A stretch of 8,281 nt of DNA from Nitrospirota bacterium (GTDB taxonomy: Bacteria; Nitrospirota; Thermodesulfovibrionia; UBA6902), in assembly GCA_015491705.1 (NCBI GenBank), contig WFVK01000248.1, forward strand, positions 1 to 8,281, read 5' to 3'. Shown here piece after piece: positions 1-6,985 of the stretch. Within the stretch, counting starts at the first letter, position 1; the number at the start of each line of letters is the position of its first letter. The position numbers and the translations under genes are program-made. The notes beneath the pieces are model-generated. The model had not been told where the DNA came from. It saw nothing but the letters and a program-made list of their open reading frames with translations, and did not search any database.

Positions 1-2440
1 CCGTAACCCTTCCCGCATCCTGGGCATCGTATGTTCTGAAATCCACCCTATCGATCAGGCCTCGCAGTGCAAGCCCGCTGATCTCGGCCTGTATGTCTTT
101 TTCAACTATGCGGGGGATGAATCCCTGCCTCCTGATATCCGCCTCCTGCGCCTTCAGCAGCGGCAGCAGCTTCTGAAATATTTCCCTTGCAACCCTTGAC
201 CAGAACACCCCTATGGGAAACTCCTCCAGGCTTTTATCAAGTCCCTCGAATATTTTTTTCTCCAGCGCTTCCGGTTCCGTGTCGCCGTGTTTGAACAGAT
301 ATTCCATTGTCCTGTGCGCAAGGGTTCCCCACAGCCTTGCCTCAACCCTGAACTTCGGCGGCCTCTGCATCTCAAGACCGAGGACTTTTTCGATATAAAA
401 ACGCAGAGGGCACTTCCTGTAGTAATCAATGCCTGTTACACTGAAAAAGCCCTTTGCCGCGCCCCCGGCCAGCCTGCGCAGGGCAGCGCGCGCCTCACCG
501 CTGAAAAACGTCTTCCCCCCGCGGAAGACTTCAGTTCCCGGCCGTCGCCGGCCGGCTGCCCCCTCCCTGATGAGGACATCTTCCGCTGTAAATATGCCGG
601 GCTCCGGCGGTTTCATGCCTGCGGCCCAGTCAAGAAAAGGCGAGGGCAGGAGAATATTGTCACCGTCTGAAGAGGGACAGGAAAAAAACGGCTCAACAGA
701 GGAGACATTGAGGAGTCTCCTGAAATAGGATTTCTGCCTGTCAAGATAATATTCAAGATGGGGCATCCCCAGGGCCTTTTTGACTCTTTCCGGCAGTATG
801 GGATCAATCCCGGGCCTGGACGGAAAGTCACCTTCCAGCATCCCCCCGAAGAACAATGCGCCGGTCTCTATCCCGGCCGCCAGCTCAAACGGAACAAGCT
901 TAACCCCTTCACGGTCCGTGTCCGAGCCCTTCAGGTCCTGCAGGAGATATTTCAGATAAAACACCGGCTCACCAGGGCCTTTATCCCCGGGGCCGCAGAG
1001 GGCGGCAAACCTTCTCAGTTCGGAGAGGCTCCTGCCGACCCGCTGCAATACCGCCTCCGCCGCGGGGGCCGCACCGTGAATATCCGGGCCGCGGGAGAAA
1101 CCCAGGGAGTCCAGTGCCGCTTCGAATGCATCGGCAAAGGATGCGATATCTTGTTTACGGCGGATATCTTCCATGATATTGATTATCCGGTTCAGTTCCG
1201 CCTGAAACTCATCGAGCCGCCCCCTGTCATCTCCTGTGATGCCGTCCTGCGCGGAGTTCAGGATGGTCTCCCTGATGGAAAGCCAGCGGTCCTTTCCCTT
1301 GACTATCCCCGCGGCGTATGCATAGCTTACAGCCCGGTCCCTGACAACAGGGGGAATTCCCGGGAAGTACGGTGACGTAAGAAATGCGAGGAAATCATTC
1401 CTTGAATAATCCCCTTCAATACAGGCGATCATGTCCCCTATCGCCATAAAAGGCTGCTCGCCGGACAGGTCGTATTCCGCCACGCTCAGGGGTATGCCGT
1501 ATTTCCGGAAAATTCTTCGGGTCATATGGATATACTTTGAAAGCACGGGGAAACATACCGTTATCTCCCATGGTTTAAGGCCGTTGAGAATGAGCTTTTT
1601 TACGTTCCGGGCTATGCCCTCCACCTCCTGCTCCATGGAGGCATAACTGTAATAGCCTGCATTCCCCCTGCGGGCCCTGCCTTTCGCTTTCCTCACGGTT
1701 ACAGCGTCCGCGTCCGCCCTGAAATACTTCAGGATTCCCGTATCCTCCTCGGCAAGGAGCCAGGCCTTCGGGGATTTATCAATAACGGCCCTGATAAATT
1801 CCAGCTCCAGCGGTGTTGGGTCAAAAAATCCGTCGACAACCACCGCCTCAGCCCTGAATGCGGAAGCCGGGGCGTTGAACTTATCCCTGAGAAGCGCAAT
1901 GCTGTTTTTCAGCACGCCCTCATGGTCAATGAGGTTCTTTTCCTTTAATTCATCTTCATAAGCCCGGAGGGTTTCCAGTGCCTCCATGGCCCTGCCGGCT
2001 GCCTTTTCATCGAATATCAGATGCCTGATTTCATCTTTCAACCGGGCGATGTCCCGCCCCGCGGTATAGTGCCTGATCTTCTCCAACAGACCGGCCAGAA
2101 GCCTCGCATAACCTATGCTCCTTTCCCCGAGTTTTTCACACAGTATGAGTGTCTTCATGCGGTCTGAGATTATGCCCTCAGCAGCGTATGCATCATGAAG
2201 GCCTGCGGCAAGCTGTCTTATTGTAAGGCACTGAAAGGGAATGTAAGCGGATCTTTTAGTGACCGAGCGGAAATAATCAAGGAAGCGCTCCCGCACCGCC
2301 TCCAGGATGAAACTGTTCGGCCCGAGATACAGGATGCGGGAATAATCATTATCAGGACAGAGGCTGATGATTTCCCTGAACACGGCCTCTCTCACTTGCC
2401 TGTCACCTGATGGAGATATCAGGATAGTTGTCTTTTTCAT
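1..2440 (-). CDS. AddB-like helicase-fold / PD-(D/E)XK nuclease, C-terminus cut by window edge
   Basis: I translated this frame by hand: it is open without a stop from the ATG at 2438-2440 to the left edge, 813 codons. It resembles the AddB/RecB-type nuclease subunits that process DNA double-strand ends with a UvrD-like partner. Residues 1-14 (start MKKTTILISPSGDR) sit where AddB has its P-loop, but there is no GKT/GKS, so ATP binding is probably lost. A Walker-B-like VVVDGFFDPTP lies at 200-210. A helicase-like FFGGMLEGDFPSRP is at 530-543. The nuclease domain starts near 667 with KCPLRFY (676-682; C677 could be an iron-sulfur ligand as in AddB), then GTLAH (705-709) and GLIDRVD (794-800), a RecB-nuclease motif. 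The following D-x-K catalytic motif, any remaining cysteines and the stop lie beyond the window. No alternative start exists between the ATG and the upstream in-frame stop at 2462-2464; the ribosome site is weak (GGGGAT). An addA/uvrD-like gene downstream is expected but unseen. Confidence 0.85.
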   Translation of the reverse strand, partial: MKKTTILISPSGDRQVREAVFREIISLCPDNDYSRILYLGPNSFILEAVRERFLDYFRSVTKRSAYIPFQCLTIRQLAAGLHDAYAAEGIISDRMKTLILCEKLGERSIGYARLLAGLLEKIRHYTAGRDIARLKDEIRHLIFDEKAAGRAMEALETLRAYEDELKEKNLIDHEGVLKNSIALLRDKFNAPASAFRAEAVVVDGFFDPTPLELEFIRAVIDKSPKAWLLAEEDTGILKYFRADADAVTVRKAKGRARRGNAGYYSYASMEQEVEGIARNVKKLILNGLKPWEITVCFPVLSKYIHMTRRIFRKYGIPLSVAEYDLSGEQPFMAIGDMIACIEGDYSRNDFLAFLTSPYFPGIPPVVRDRAVSYAYAAGIVKGKDRWLSIRETILNSAQDGITGDDRGRLDEFQAELNRIINIMEDIRRKQDIASFADAFEAALDSLGFSRGPDIHGAAPAAEAVLQRVGRSLSELRRFAALCGPGDKGPGEPVFYLKYLLQDLKGSDTDREGVKLVPFELAAGIETGALFFGGMLEGDFPSRPGIDPILPERVKKALGMPHLEYYLDRQKSYFRRLLNVSSVEPFFSCPSSDGDNILLPSPFLDWAAGMKPPEPGIFTAEDVLIREGAAGRRRPGTEVFRGGKTFFSGEARAALRRLAGGAAKGFFSVTGIDYYRKCPLRFYIEKVLGLEMQRPPKFRVEARLWGTLAHRTMEYLFKHGDTEPEALEKKIFEGLDKSLEEFPIGVFWSRVAREIFQKLLPLLKAQEADIRRQGFIPRIVEKDIQAEISGLALRGLIDRVDFRTYDAQDAGRVT

Positions 2441-2492
2441 CCGGCCATCCCCGCGATTCCTTCAGAAAATATTCCGCCTGGTATCAGTTCAA

Positions 2493-2511
2493 CAGGTATC
2501 CCGGATACCTG
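2493..2511. promoter_or_regulatory. 19-bp perfect palindrome upstream of the nuclease gene
   Basis: CAGGTATCC and GGATACCTG form perfect 9-bp arms around a single C. The site lies about 53 bp upstream of the nuclease start. A further half-site GGTATC occurs at 2480-2485, exactly 15 bp before the copy at 2495-2500. Such symmetry suits a dimeric repressor or activator site. On the plus strand a T-run (2522-2529) follows after 10 bases, but no plus-strand gene exists for it to terminate. The regulator is unknown. Confidence 0.4.
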
Positions 2512-2615
2512 AATCTTAAACATTTTTTTACAGATGAACTGTTACGACTATTGTAATGTCCGGAGAGGGGGAAAATCAAAGGCGGGTGCAGACAGGCGCG
2601 GGGCGGGCACCATGC

Positions 2616-3827
2616 CTACAGGTAATTCTCCAGCTTTATTTTCCACCGCGCGGGGGACTCGTAGCTCTTGACCCTGTCTCCGCCGCCGTTTAAAGGCTGG
2701 GCAAGATCTACATCATATGGGGTAACGTACCGGCCCTTTTTCATGTCGTAAACAATCCTGACCGTCGGATGCAGCAGGCTTTTTTCACCGCGATCGAGGA
2801 TTATGCCGAGCAGCCCGCTTTCCAGGCTTACAAGCGTACCCACGGGATATATGCCCATGCACCGGATAAACTGGTGCACCAGTTCCCTGTTGAAATGAAA
2901 CTCGCCCCACTCGAAAATTTTTTTGAGAGCCTCTGTAGGCAGCATCCCCTTGTGATAACACCTGTCCGATGTTATTGCATCATAAACATCGGCAATAGCG
3001 GCCATCTGGCCGAATTTGCTGATTTCATCCCCTTTCAGGCCGCGGGGGTAACCTGATCCGTCAAACCGCTCGTGATGCTGGGCGGCTACAAGGACGGAGA
3101 CTTCATCAATGCCCGGATACTCCTTGAGGATACGCCGTCCGTGCTCCACATGTTCCTTGATCTTTGCAAATTCATCCCCGGTTAACCTGCCCGGTTTGTT
3201 AAGTATCTCAATGGGGACCTTCATCTTGCCGATATCATGCAGCAACGCCCCTGTGCCGATGGTTTTTATCAGTTCGGGGTCCAGGCCGAGATGCTTGCCG
3301 AAGGATATCATCAGGACGCTGACGCCCACGGAATGGAAAAAGGTATATTCATCGGTCTTCTTGATTCTGCCGAGACTTGCCAGGGCGTCCTTGTTCCGGA
3401 AGATGGAGTTAACCATTTTCCCGACAACATGCTCGGCCTTTTCAAGTTCCAACTGCCTGCCGAGCCGTATGTCCTCCATGATCTTCTGAACGGTTTTCTT
3501 TGCCTCTTTTTTTATCTCTTTCGCCCTGACAAGTTCTTCCTGTACCGAGACGCGTCTGGTGTCGATCTGTTTCGGTTTGGAGATTTTCCGGAGCTCGGCC
3601 TGTATCTCCTGATTCACCTCTTTCTCCGTCGGCGCATCGGCGACGTCCAGCCCCTTGTCCGTGTCAATGTACAGTTCACGTATGCCTGCATCGATAATCT
3701 TCTCAATGGCTTTGTCATCCCTGATCTTTGCACTGTTGGTCAGGAAGGGATGCCTCAGCCAGCCGCAGTTGAAATCATGGACATACATCCCGACCTTTAA
3801 CTGTTCTGTTTTTATCTTTTTTATCAT
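2616..3827 (-). CDS. HD-GYP phosphodiesterase with DUF3391 N-terminus (copy 1)
   Basis: A 403-residue cytoplasmic protein with no signal peptide or membrane segment. HD-GYP enzymes hydrolyse c-di-GMP, some also 3'3'-cGAMP, at a metal centre; the substrate cannot be told from sequence. Residues 1 to about 130 fit DUF3391, beginning KIKTEQLKVGMYVHDF, followed by a charged helical linker (about 95-140). The HD-GYP core is intact: H165 (FFHS), HDIGK at 197-201, H226 (KEHVEH), the signature HHERFDGSGYP at 251-261, and D280 in AIADVYDAITSDRCY. A C-terminal beta-rich tail begins about 325 (GIYPVG). It is a full-length paralogue of the adjacent HD-GYP gene 109 bp upstream, with roughly half the residues identical by eye. 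The ATG is supported by alignment with the copy's MIKKIK start, although the GGAGG at 3843-3847 lies 15 nt away, farther than usual. There is no nearby stronger start. Confidence 0.93.
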   Translation of the reverse strand: MIKKIKTEQLKVGMYVHDFNCGWLRHPFLTNSAKIRDDKAIEKIIDAGIRELYIDTDKGLDVADAPTEKEVNQEIQAELRKISKPKQIDTRRVSVQEELVRAKEIKKEAKKTVQKIMEDIRLGRQLELEKAEHVVGKMVNSIFRNKDALASLGRIKKTDEYTFFHSVGVSVLMISFGKHLGLDPELIKTIGTGALLHDIGKMKVPIEILNKPGRLTGDEFAKIKEHVEHGRRILKEYPGIDEVSVLVAAQHHERFDGSGYPRGLKGDEISKFGQMAAIADVYDAITSDRCYHKGMLPTEALKKIFEWGEFHFNRELVHQFIRCMGIYPVGTLVSLESGLLGIILDRGEKSLLHPTVRIVYDMKKGRYVTPYDVDLAQPLNGGGDRVKSYESPARWKIKLENYL

Positions 3828-3864
3828 GAGCCGTGTTTTCCGCCTCCGGTTCCCTTAGATAGTG

Positions 3865-3892
3865 TTTTCGGAATTTTGATGCCATTACCTTA
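3865..3892 (-). promoter_or_regulatory. weak sigma28/FliA-like promoter candidate for HD-GYP copy 1
   Basis: Read on the minus strand, TAAG (3892-3889), a 16-nt spacer and TCCGAAAA (3872-3865) resemble the TAAA / GCCGATAA pattern of sigma28/sigmaD promoters (3 of 4 and 6 of 8 matches). The spacer is identical to that of the better match upstream of HD-GYP copy 2, and the site would give a leader of about 30 nt. The -35 part lies inside a repeat shared with the glycosyltransferase leader, so its sequence may be kept for another reason. Confidence 0.3.
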
Positions 3893-3905
3893 CAGTTGCA
3901 TAAAA
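3885..3905 (-). repeat. 21-bp intergenic repeat, copy A (upstream of HD-GYP copy 1)
   Basis: The minus-strand sequence TTTTATGCAACTG followed by TAAGGTAA matches 6997-7017 at 19 of 21 positions; both differences are transitions. Both copies also have GCCGG just upstream, separated from the repeat by a slightly different length. Each lies in the leader of a minus-strand gene. It could be a regulator site, part of an RNA element or a dispersed genomic repeat. Confidence 0.6.
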
Positions 3906-3933
3906 ATACCGGCAGGGGGGCGTAAGACACCGG
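3901..3933 (-). terminator. possible intrinsic terminator after HD-GYP copy 2
   Basis: Beginning 3 nt after the stop codon, the minus-strand RNA can pair CCGGUG (3933-3928) with UGCCGG (3914-3909): four GC pairs plus two GU pairs, with a 13-nt loop. UAUUUUUA follows directly (3908-3901). The stem is short and the loop large, so termination may be partial. Its T-rich tail overlaps the 21-bp repeat. Confidence 0.35.
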
Positions 3934-3936
3934 GGA

Positions 3937-5142
3937 TTACAAATATCTCTCCGTCCTTATTCTCCATTTATCCGATGACTCGGAACATACAATCCTGTCC
4001 GGGCCGCTTTTGCCCGGTTGCGAGAGATCCAAATCATAGGTCAGAACGAACCTGTCCCTTTTTATATCGTAAATGACCCGGACGACCGGGTGCAGGAGGT
4101 CTCTCTCGCTGTGCTGGATGACCACGGCAAGGAGGCCGCTCTCCAGCCTTACGAGTGAGCCCACGGGATAAATCCCTATACAGCGTATAAAGTGCTGGAC
4201 AAGCCCCGGATTATAATGCCCGCTCCATTCATAAAGCTTTTTCAATACCTCCGTAGGTTCATACCGGCGCTGATAGCACCTCTTGGATGTCATCGCGTCA
4301 TAGACATCCGCTATGGCCGCAGCCTGCCCGTAGAAACTGATCTGCTCGCCTTTGAGGCCGTTGGGGTAGCCCGTTCCGTCCACCCTCTCGTGATGCTCGG
4401 AGGCCAGTATGACGGAGGACTCGGCAATGCCGCCGGTTTCTTCAAGCAGGACGTTGCTGTACTCCACATGCCTTTTGATCTGGCTGAACTCCCTGTCGCT
4501 CAGGGGCCTTCTGCTGTTCAGTATCTTCAGGGGCACCTTCATTTTCCCGACATCATGCAGCATGGCCCCGATGCCCACCTCTTTCAGCTGCCGGTCATTG
4601 AACCCGAGGTACCTGCCGAAGGAGAGCATCAGCACACAAACACTCATTGAGTGCATATATGTGTACTCATCGGCCTCCTTGATCCTCCCCAGGCATATCA
4701 GGGCATCCTGGTTTCTGAGAATGGATTCAATCATCTTCTCCACAACCGGCTCGACCTTTTCGGTTGTTATCCGCCTGCCGAACCTTGCCTCCTCCATTAT
4801 ATCCCTGACAGTCTGCCTGGCCTCGTTTTTTATGGTCTCTGCCCTGAAAATCTCCTGCCTGAGCGGTACAAGATACTTTCTTTCCGGCCGTTCCTGCCCC
4901 ATTTTGTCGAATTCCGCCTGAATATCCCGGCTCACTTCCTGTGCGCTGGGCGCATCGGCATCCAGTCCCTTGTCCGTGTCGATATATAATTCACGTATCC
5001 CGCAGCCGGCGATCTTCTCTATGGTTTTTTCATCTTTGACCTTTGTGGTGGTGCCGAGAAAGGGGTGTTTCAGCCAGGGATAGTTGAAATCATGGACATA
5101 CATGCCGGGTTTCAACTGTCCTATTTTAATTTTTTTGATCAT
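3937..5142 (-). CDS. HD-GYP phosphodiesterase with DUF3391 N-terminus (copy 2)
   Basis: A 401-residue soluble protein of the same architecture as its downstream neighbour. The DUF3391 region covers residues 1 to about 130 (KIKIGQLKPGMYVHDF), with a charged helical linker. The HD-GYP core follows: H164 (YMHS), HDVGK at 196-200, H225 (KRHVEY), HHERVDGTGYP at 250-260 and D279 in AIADVYDAMTS. All the usual metal-binding His and Asp residues are present, so it should be catalytically active on a cyclic dinucleotide, most likely c-di-GMP. The C-terminal tail (GIYPVGSL from 323) aligns throughout with copy 1; divergence is greatest around 80-105 and at the extreme C-terminus, which points to an old duplication with full length retained. 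The ATG aligns with that of copy 1; GAGGG abuts it directly, so the ribosome site is poorly spaced. A sigma28-like promoter about 30 nt upstream suggests control with flagellar genes. Confidence 0.93.
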   Translation of the reverse strand: MIKKIKIGQLKPGMYVHDFNYPWLKHPFLGTTTKVKDEKTIEKIAGCGIRELYIDTDKGLDADAPSAQEVSRDIQAEFDKMGQERPERKYLVPLRQEIFRAETIKNEARQTVRDIMEEARFGRRITTEKVEPVVEKMIESILRNQDALICLGRIKEADEYTYMHSMSVCVLMLSFGRYLGFNDRQLKEVGIGAMLHDVGKMKVPLKILNSRRPLSDREFSQIKRHVEYSNVLLEETGGIAESSVILASEHHERVDGTGYPNGLKGEQISFYGQAAAIADVYDAMTSKRCYQRRYEPTEVLKKLYEWSGHYNPGLVQHFIRCIGIYPVGSLVRLESGLLAVVIQHSERDLLHPVVRVIYDIKRDRFVLTYDLDLSQPGKSGPDRIVCSESSDKWRIRTERYL

Positions 5143-5171
5143 CCCTCACGAAAAGATATTCTCCCTTTGAT

Positions 5172-5199
5172 TTATCGACAGAAAACCATTCTGCCTTTA
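5172..5199 (-). promoter_or_regulatory. sigma28/FliA-type promoter candidate for HD-GYP copy 2
   Basis: On the minus strand TAAA (5199-5196) is followed by a 16-nt spacer and GTCGATAA (5179-5172). This matches all four -35 bases and seven of eight -10 bases of the TAAA / GCCGATAA consensus. The enterobacterial spacer is 15 and the Bacillus sigmaD range is 14-16. Transcription would start near 5165, leaving a leader of about 23 nt. The site is intergenic, in the correct orientation and at a suitable distance. Confidence 0.55.
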
Positions 5200-5292
5200 G
5201 CCGGAGGGATGGGCTACGGGACAAAGCGGAAGCGGGCATTGTCATATATGAAACAACGGAGGGGATGAGAGGCCCTGTTATTTTATAAGGCG

Positions 5293-5655
5293 TCAGGATT
5301 TGTGGCCGAGAATTTCCCTGATCTTGCCTTTCAGCTCGTTGAAGTCTGAAGACTTTACAATGTAATGGTCTGCGGCCACCGCGGCGAAATCGCTTTTGTA
5401 AACGCTGTATGCGGAACAGATGATGACAGGCAGATCATAGTCGGTCTCCCTTATCTTCCTCAGGACGCTCAGCCCGTCTTCTCCGGGCATCTTTATGTCA
5501 AGCGTCACGAGATCCGGTTTTTCTTCCCTTATCATCCTCAATGCCGCTGCGCCGTCCTCGGCCAGAATAACATCGTATCCTTCATCGGTCAGCTCTTCCT
5601 GGAGCAGCAGGCGTATGTTTTTTTCATCGTCCACTATAAGAATTTTCTTTTTCAC
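5293..5655 (-). CDS. single-domain CheY-like response regulator
   Basis: A 120-residue protein consisting only of a receiver domain, with no output domain. The phospho-acceptor is D53 (LVTLDIKMPG), the acidic metal-binding pair is D9/D10 (IVDDE), the switch Ser is S81 (IICSAYS) and the conserved Lys is K101 (YIVK), so it should be phosphorylatable. It would act by protein contact or as a phosphorelay intermediate. The start is a GTG supported by a strong AAGGAGGT five nucleotides upstream. That Shine-Dalgarno sequence begins right after the glycosyltransferase stop codon; the gap is 13 nt, so the two genes are very probably cotranscribed and perhaps coupled. The kinase two genes upstream is a natural but unproven partner. 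The following HD-GYP genes could be its effectors. Confidence 0.93.
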   Translation of the reverse strand: MKKKILIVDDEKNIRLLLQEELTDEGYDVILAEDGAAALRMIREEKPDLVTLDIKMPGEDGLSVLRKIRETDYDLPVIICSAYSVYKSDFAAVAADHYIVKSSDFNELKGKIREILGHKS

Positions 5656-5668
5656 GGCCGACCTCCTT

Positions 5669-6970
5669 TTATCCCATAGAAGTCCAACGGTTGATCAAAT
5701 AGGGCTTCAGTGTCTCAAAAGCACTGCACTGCTGATTGATAACTTCTTCGGCCTGGCGGGAATCCAGGTTCTGTGTCCTGCTTACAAAAGAAGCCGTCAC
5801 AGCATAGTAAATCGGCACCAGCGCCTCAATGACCTGAGTGGGTGTCAACCCGTCGGTGCGTTTATTGTAAGCCACTGCAAAATCATACAATGATTTGATC
5901 CAGAGATCAACAGGCAGTTCGAAGTGCGAAGAATCCAGTCTCGCCACCTCGCAAATCTTCCGGCAGTTTTCCGCTTCAAGGACCTTTTCCCACACAGGCA
6001 TACAGCGTGACTCTCCTTGCTTGAATTTGTTGATCAGGTTTTCAACGTCCACCCTGAGCGGTTTCGGTGCAAATTCCGATTCAAACCCGAAGATGGCGGT
6101 CGGACGGCTCCCCTTTATATTAAGCCATGTCTCCTGGTATATATCCATTAAACTGAAAATGGTTCCCACAACCTGTGTGAACATGGGGCTGAGGTCTTTG
6201 CCCGGGTCTTTGTCGTCATGGATTTTCGCTCCGAGAAATGACTGGCATATCTTCATGTTCTCACAAATCGCCACAGTGGTCATCCATATGTCAATCCCGA
6301 AGCGCGCGATATCCGTCCCCCACACTTCCTTTGAAAGAAGGCTCGTTATCAGTTCCCTCGAGAAACCGAAGTCCCCGCCTATCGGCTGGCGCACGCGTCT
6401 TCCGTAAAGCGCCCATGTCAGGGGATATGCAATCATATTCGTAATGGTCCCGTCGTATTTATGGCGGCTGTAATAGGGAGCCACAAATCCGAAACCCTTT
6501 ATGATGACAGGGGCGATCAGCAGCTCTATCCATTCCGGGAATATGCTCCTCAGGTCTGAATCGAGCATGCATCCGGCCTTTGCGTTCAGCATATCAGCGG
6601 CCTCCAGTATCGCCCTGACGGCCGTGCCCTTTCCCGAGGGACCTATATATTTTGTGACGATTATCTCCGTCTCGAATTCAGGCCTTGCTATAAACGCGGT
6701 CTCAAAATAGCGCTTGTCGTTAAGGGCCTCGACCGCCTTTTCCGTCTCCGCGGTGCTGCCGCCTTCGGATATGAAAATCACTCCCTTGTGATGGGGGAAG
6801 TATTTTGCAAGCCCGAGCTCCGCAGCCTTTATGACCCGCCCGATGGTGGCTGCATTATTGTAACTCGGAATGCCTACAACTATATCGGCTCCGCCGATCT
6901 TTTTTAATCGCCTCCGGGTGTTTTCATCAATACTCGAGATGCTGCCGCCTGTGAAAGAATTTTTTCTCAA
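5669..6970 (-). CDS. GT81/GT78-like nucleotide-sugar glycosyltransferase
   Basis: A 433-residue soluble GT-A fold enzyme, related to glucosylglycerate/mannosylglycerate synthases and glucosyl-3-phosphoglycerate synthases. Visible motifs are the N-terminal nucleotide-sugar site IVVGIPSYNNAATIGRVI (30-47), ISEGGST (67-73), GPSGKGTAVRAI (110-121), the DSD metal motif at 137-139 within GCMLDSDLR, PIGGDFGFSREL (196-207), FGIDIWM (224-230) and H251. K114, D137/D139 and H251 plausibly match the substrate- and metal-binding residues of mannosylglycerate synthase. The region after about 300 is a helical C-terminal extension. The acceptor cannot be assigned: glycerate or phosphoglycerate (compatible solute) is one option, a surface or envelope glycan another. 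The start is a TTG at 6970 with AGGAG at 6983-6979, 8 nt away; the next Met is not until residue 127. The gene lies between a kinase and a receiver, and a structured leader precedes it. Confidence 0.85.
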   Translation of the reverse strand: MRKNSFTGGSISSIDENTRRRLKKIGGADIVVGIPSYNNAATIGRVIKAAELGLAKYFPHHKGVIFISEGGSTAETEKAVEALNDKRYFETAFIARPEFETEIIVTKYIGPSGKGTAVRAILEAADMLNAKAGCMLDSDLRSIFPEWIELLIAPVIIKGFGFVAPYYSRHKYDGTITNMIAYPLTWALYGRRVRQPIGGDFGFSRELITSLLSKEVWGTDIARFGIDIWMTTVAICENMKICQSFLGAKIHDDKDPGKDLSPMFTQVVGTIFSLMDIYQETWLNIKGSRPTAIFGFESEFAPKPLRVDVENLINKFKQGESRCMPVWEKVLEAENCRKICEVARLDSSHFELPVDLWIKSLYDFAVAYNKRTDGLTPTQVIEALVPIYYAVTASFVSRTQNLDSRQAEEVINQQCSAFETLKPYLINRWTSMG

Positions 6971-6977
6971 AACCGGT

Positions 6978-6983
6978 TCTCCT
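6978..6983 (-). promoter_or_regulatory. ribosome binding site fixing the TTG start of the glycosyltransferase
   Basis: AGGAGA on the minus strand lies 7-8 nt before the TTG at 6970-6968. This supports a non-ATG start for a protein whose conserved domain begins around residue 30. The AGTTGCA half of a possible alternative hairpin ends 2 nt upstream of it. Confidence 0.6.
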
Positions 6984-6985
6984 GT

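Noticed and set aside
758..1375. Plus-strand open frame of 205 codons
   Set aside because: It lies antisense to the continuous nuclease frame, which carries recognisable motifs. Its product is Pro/Arg/Gly-rich and low in family-like motifs, and it has no convincing ribosome site.
2564..2609. Possible terminator after HD-GYP copy 1 (GGTGC/GCACC stem, then T-rich sequence)
   Set aside because: Only five base pairs around a 17-nt loop, and the T-run is interrupted and displaced; too weak to annotate.
3237..3800. Plus-strand open frame of 187 codons
   Set aside because: It is fully antisense to the HD-GYP core of copy 1. A similar antisense frame (4192-4650) appears opposite copy 2, as expected when a paralogue is read on the wrong strand.
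5179..5193. CAGAA / TTCTG small hairpin upstream of HD-GYP copy 2
   Set aside because: A five-base-pair stem lying inside the sigma28-like promoter spacer; it would not be transcribed from that promoter and is too short to call.
5203..5240. Plus-strand string GGGACAAAGC resembling part of a c-di-GMP-I (GEMM) riboswitch
   Set aside because: The GGGACGCAAAGC core is broken, the partner AGGGCAAACC segment is absent, and no gene follows on the plus strand.
5242..5251. 10-bp palindrome TCATATATGA
   Set aside because: Short, AT-rich and without flanking symmetry; this is expected by chance often enough that no site is claimed.
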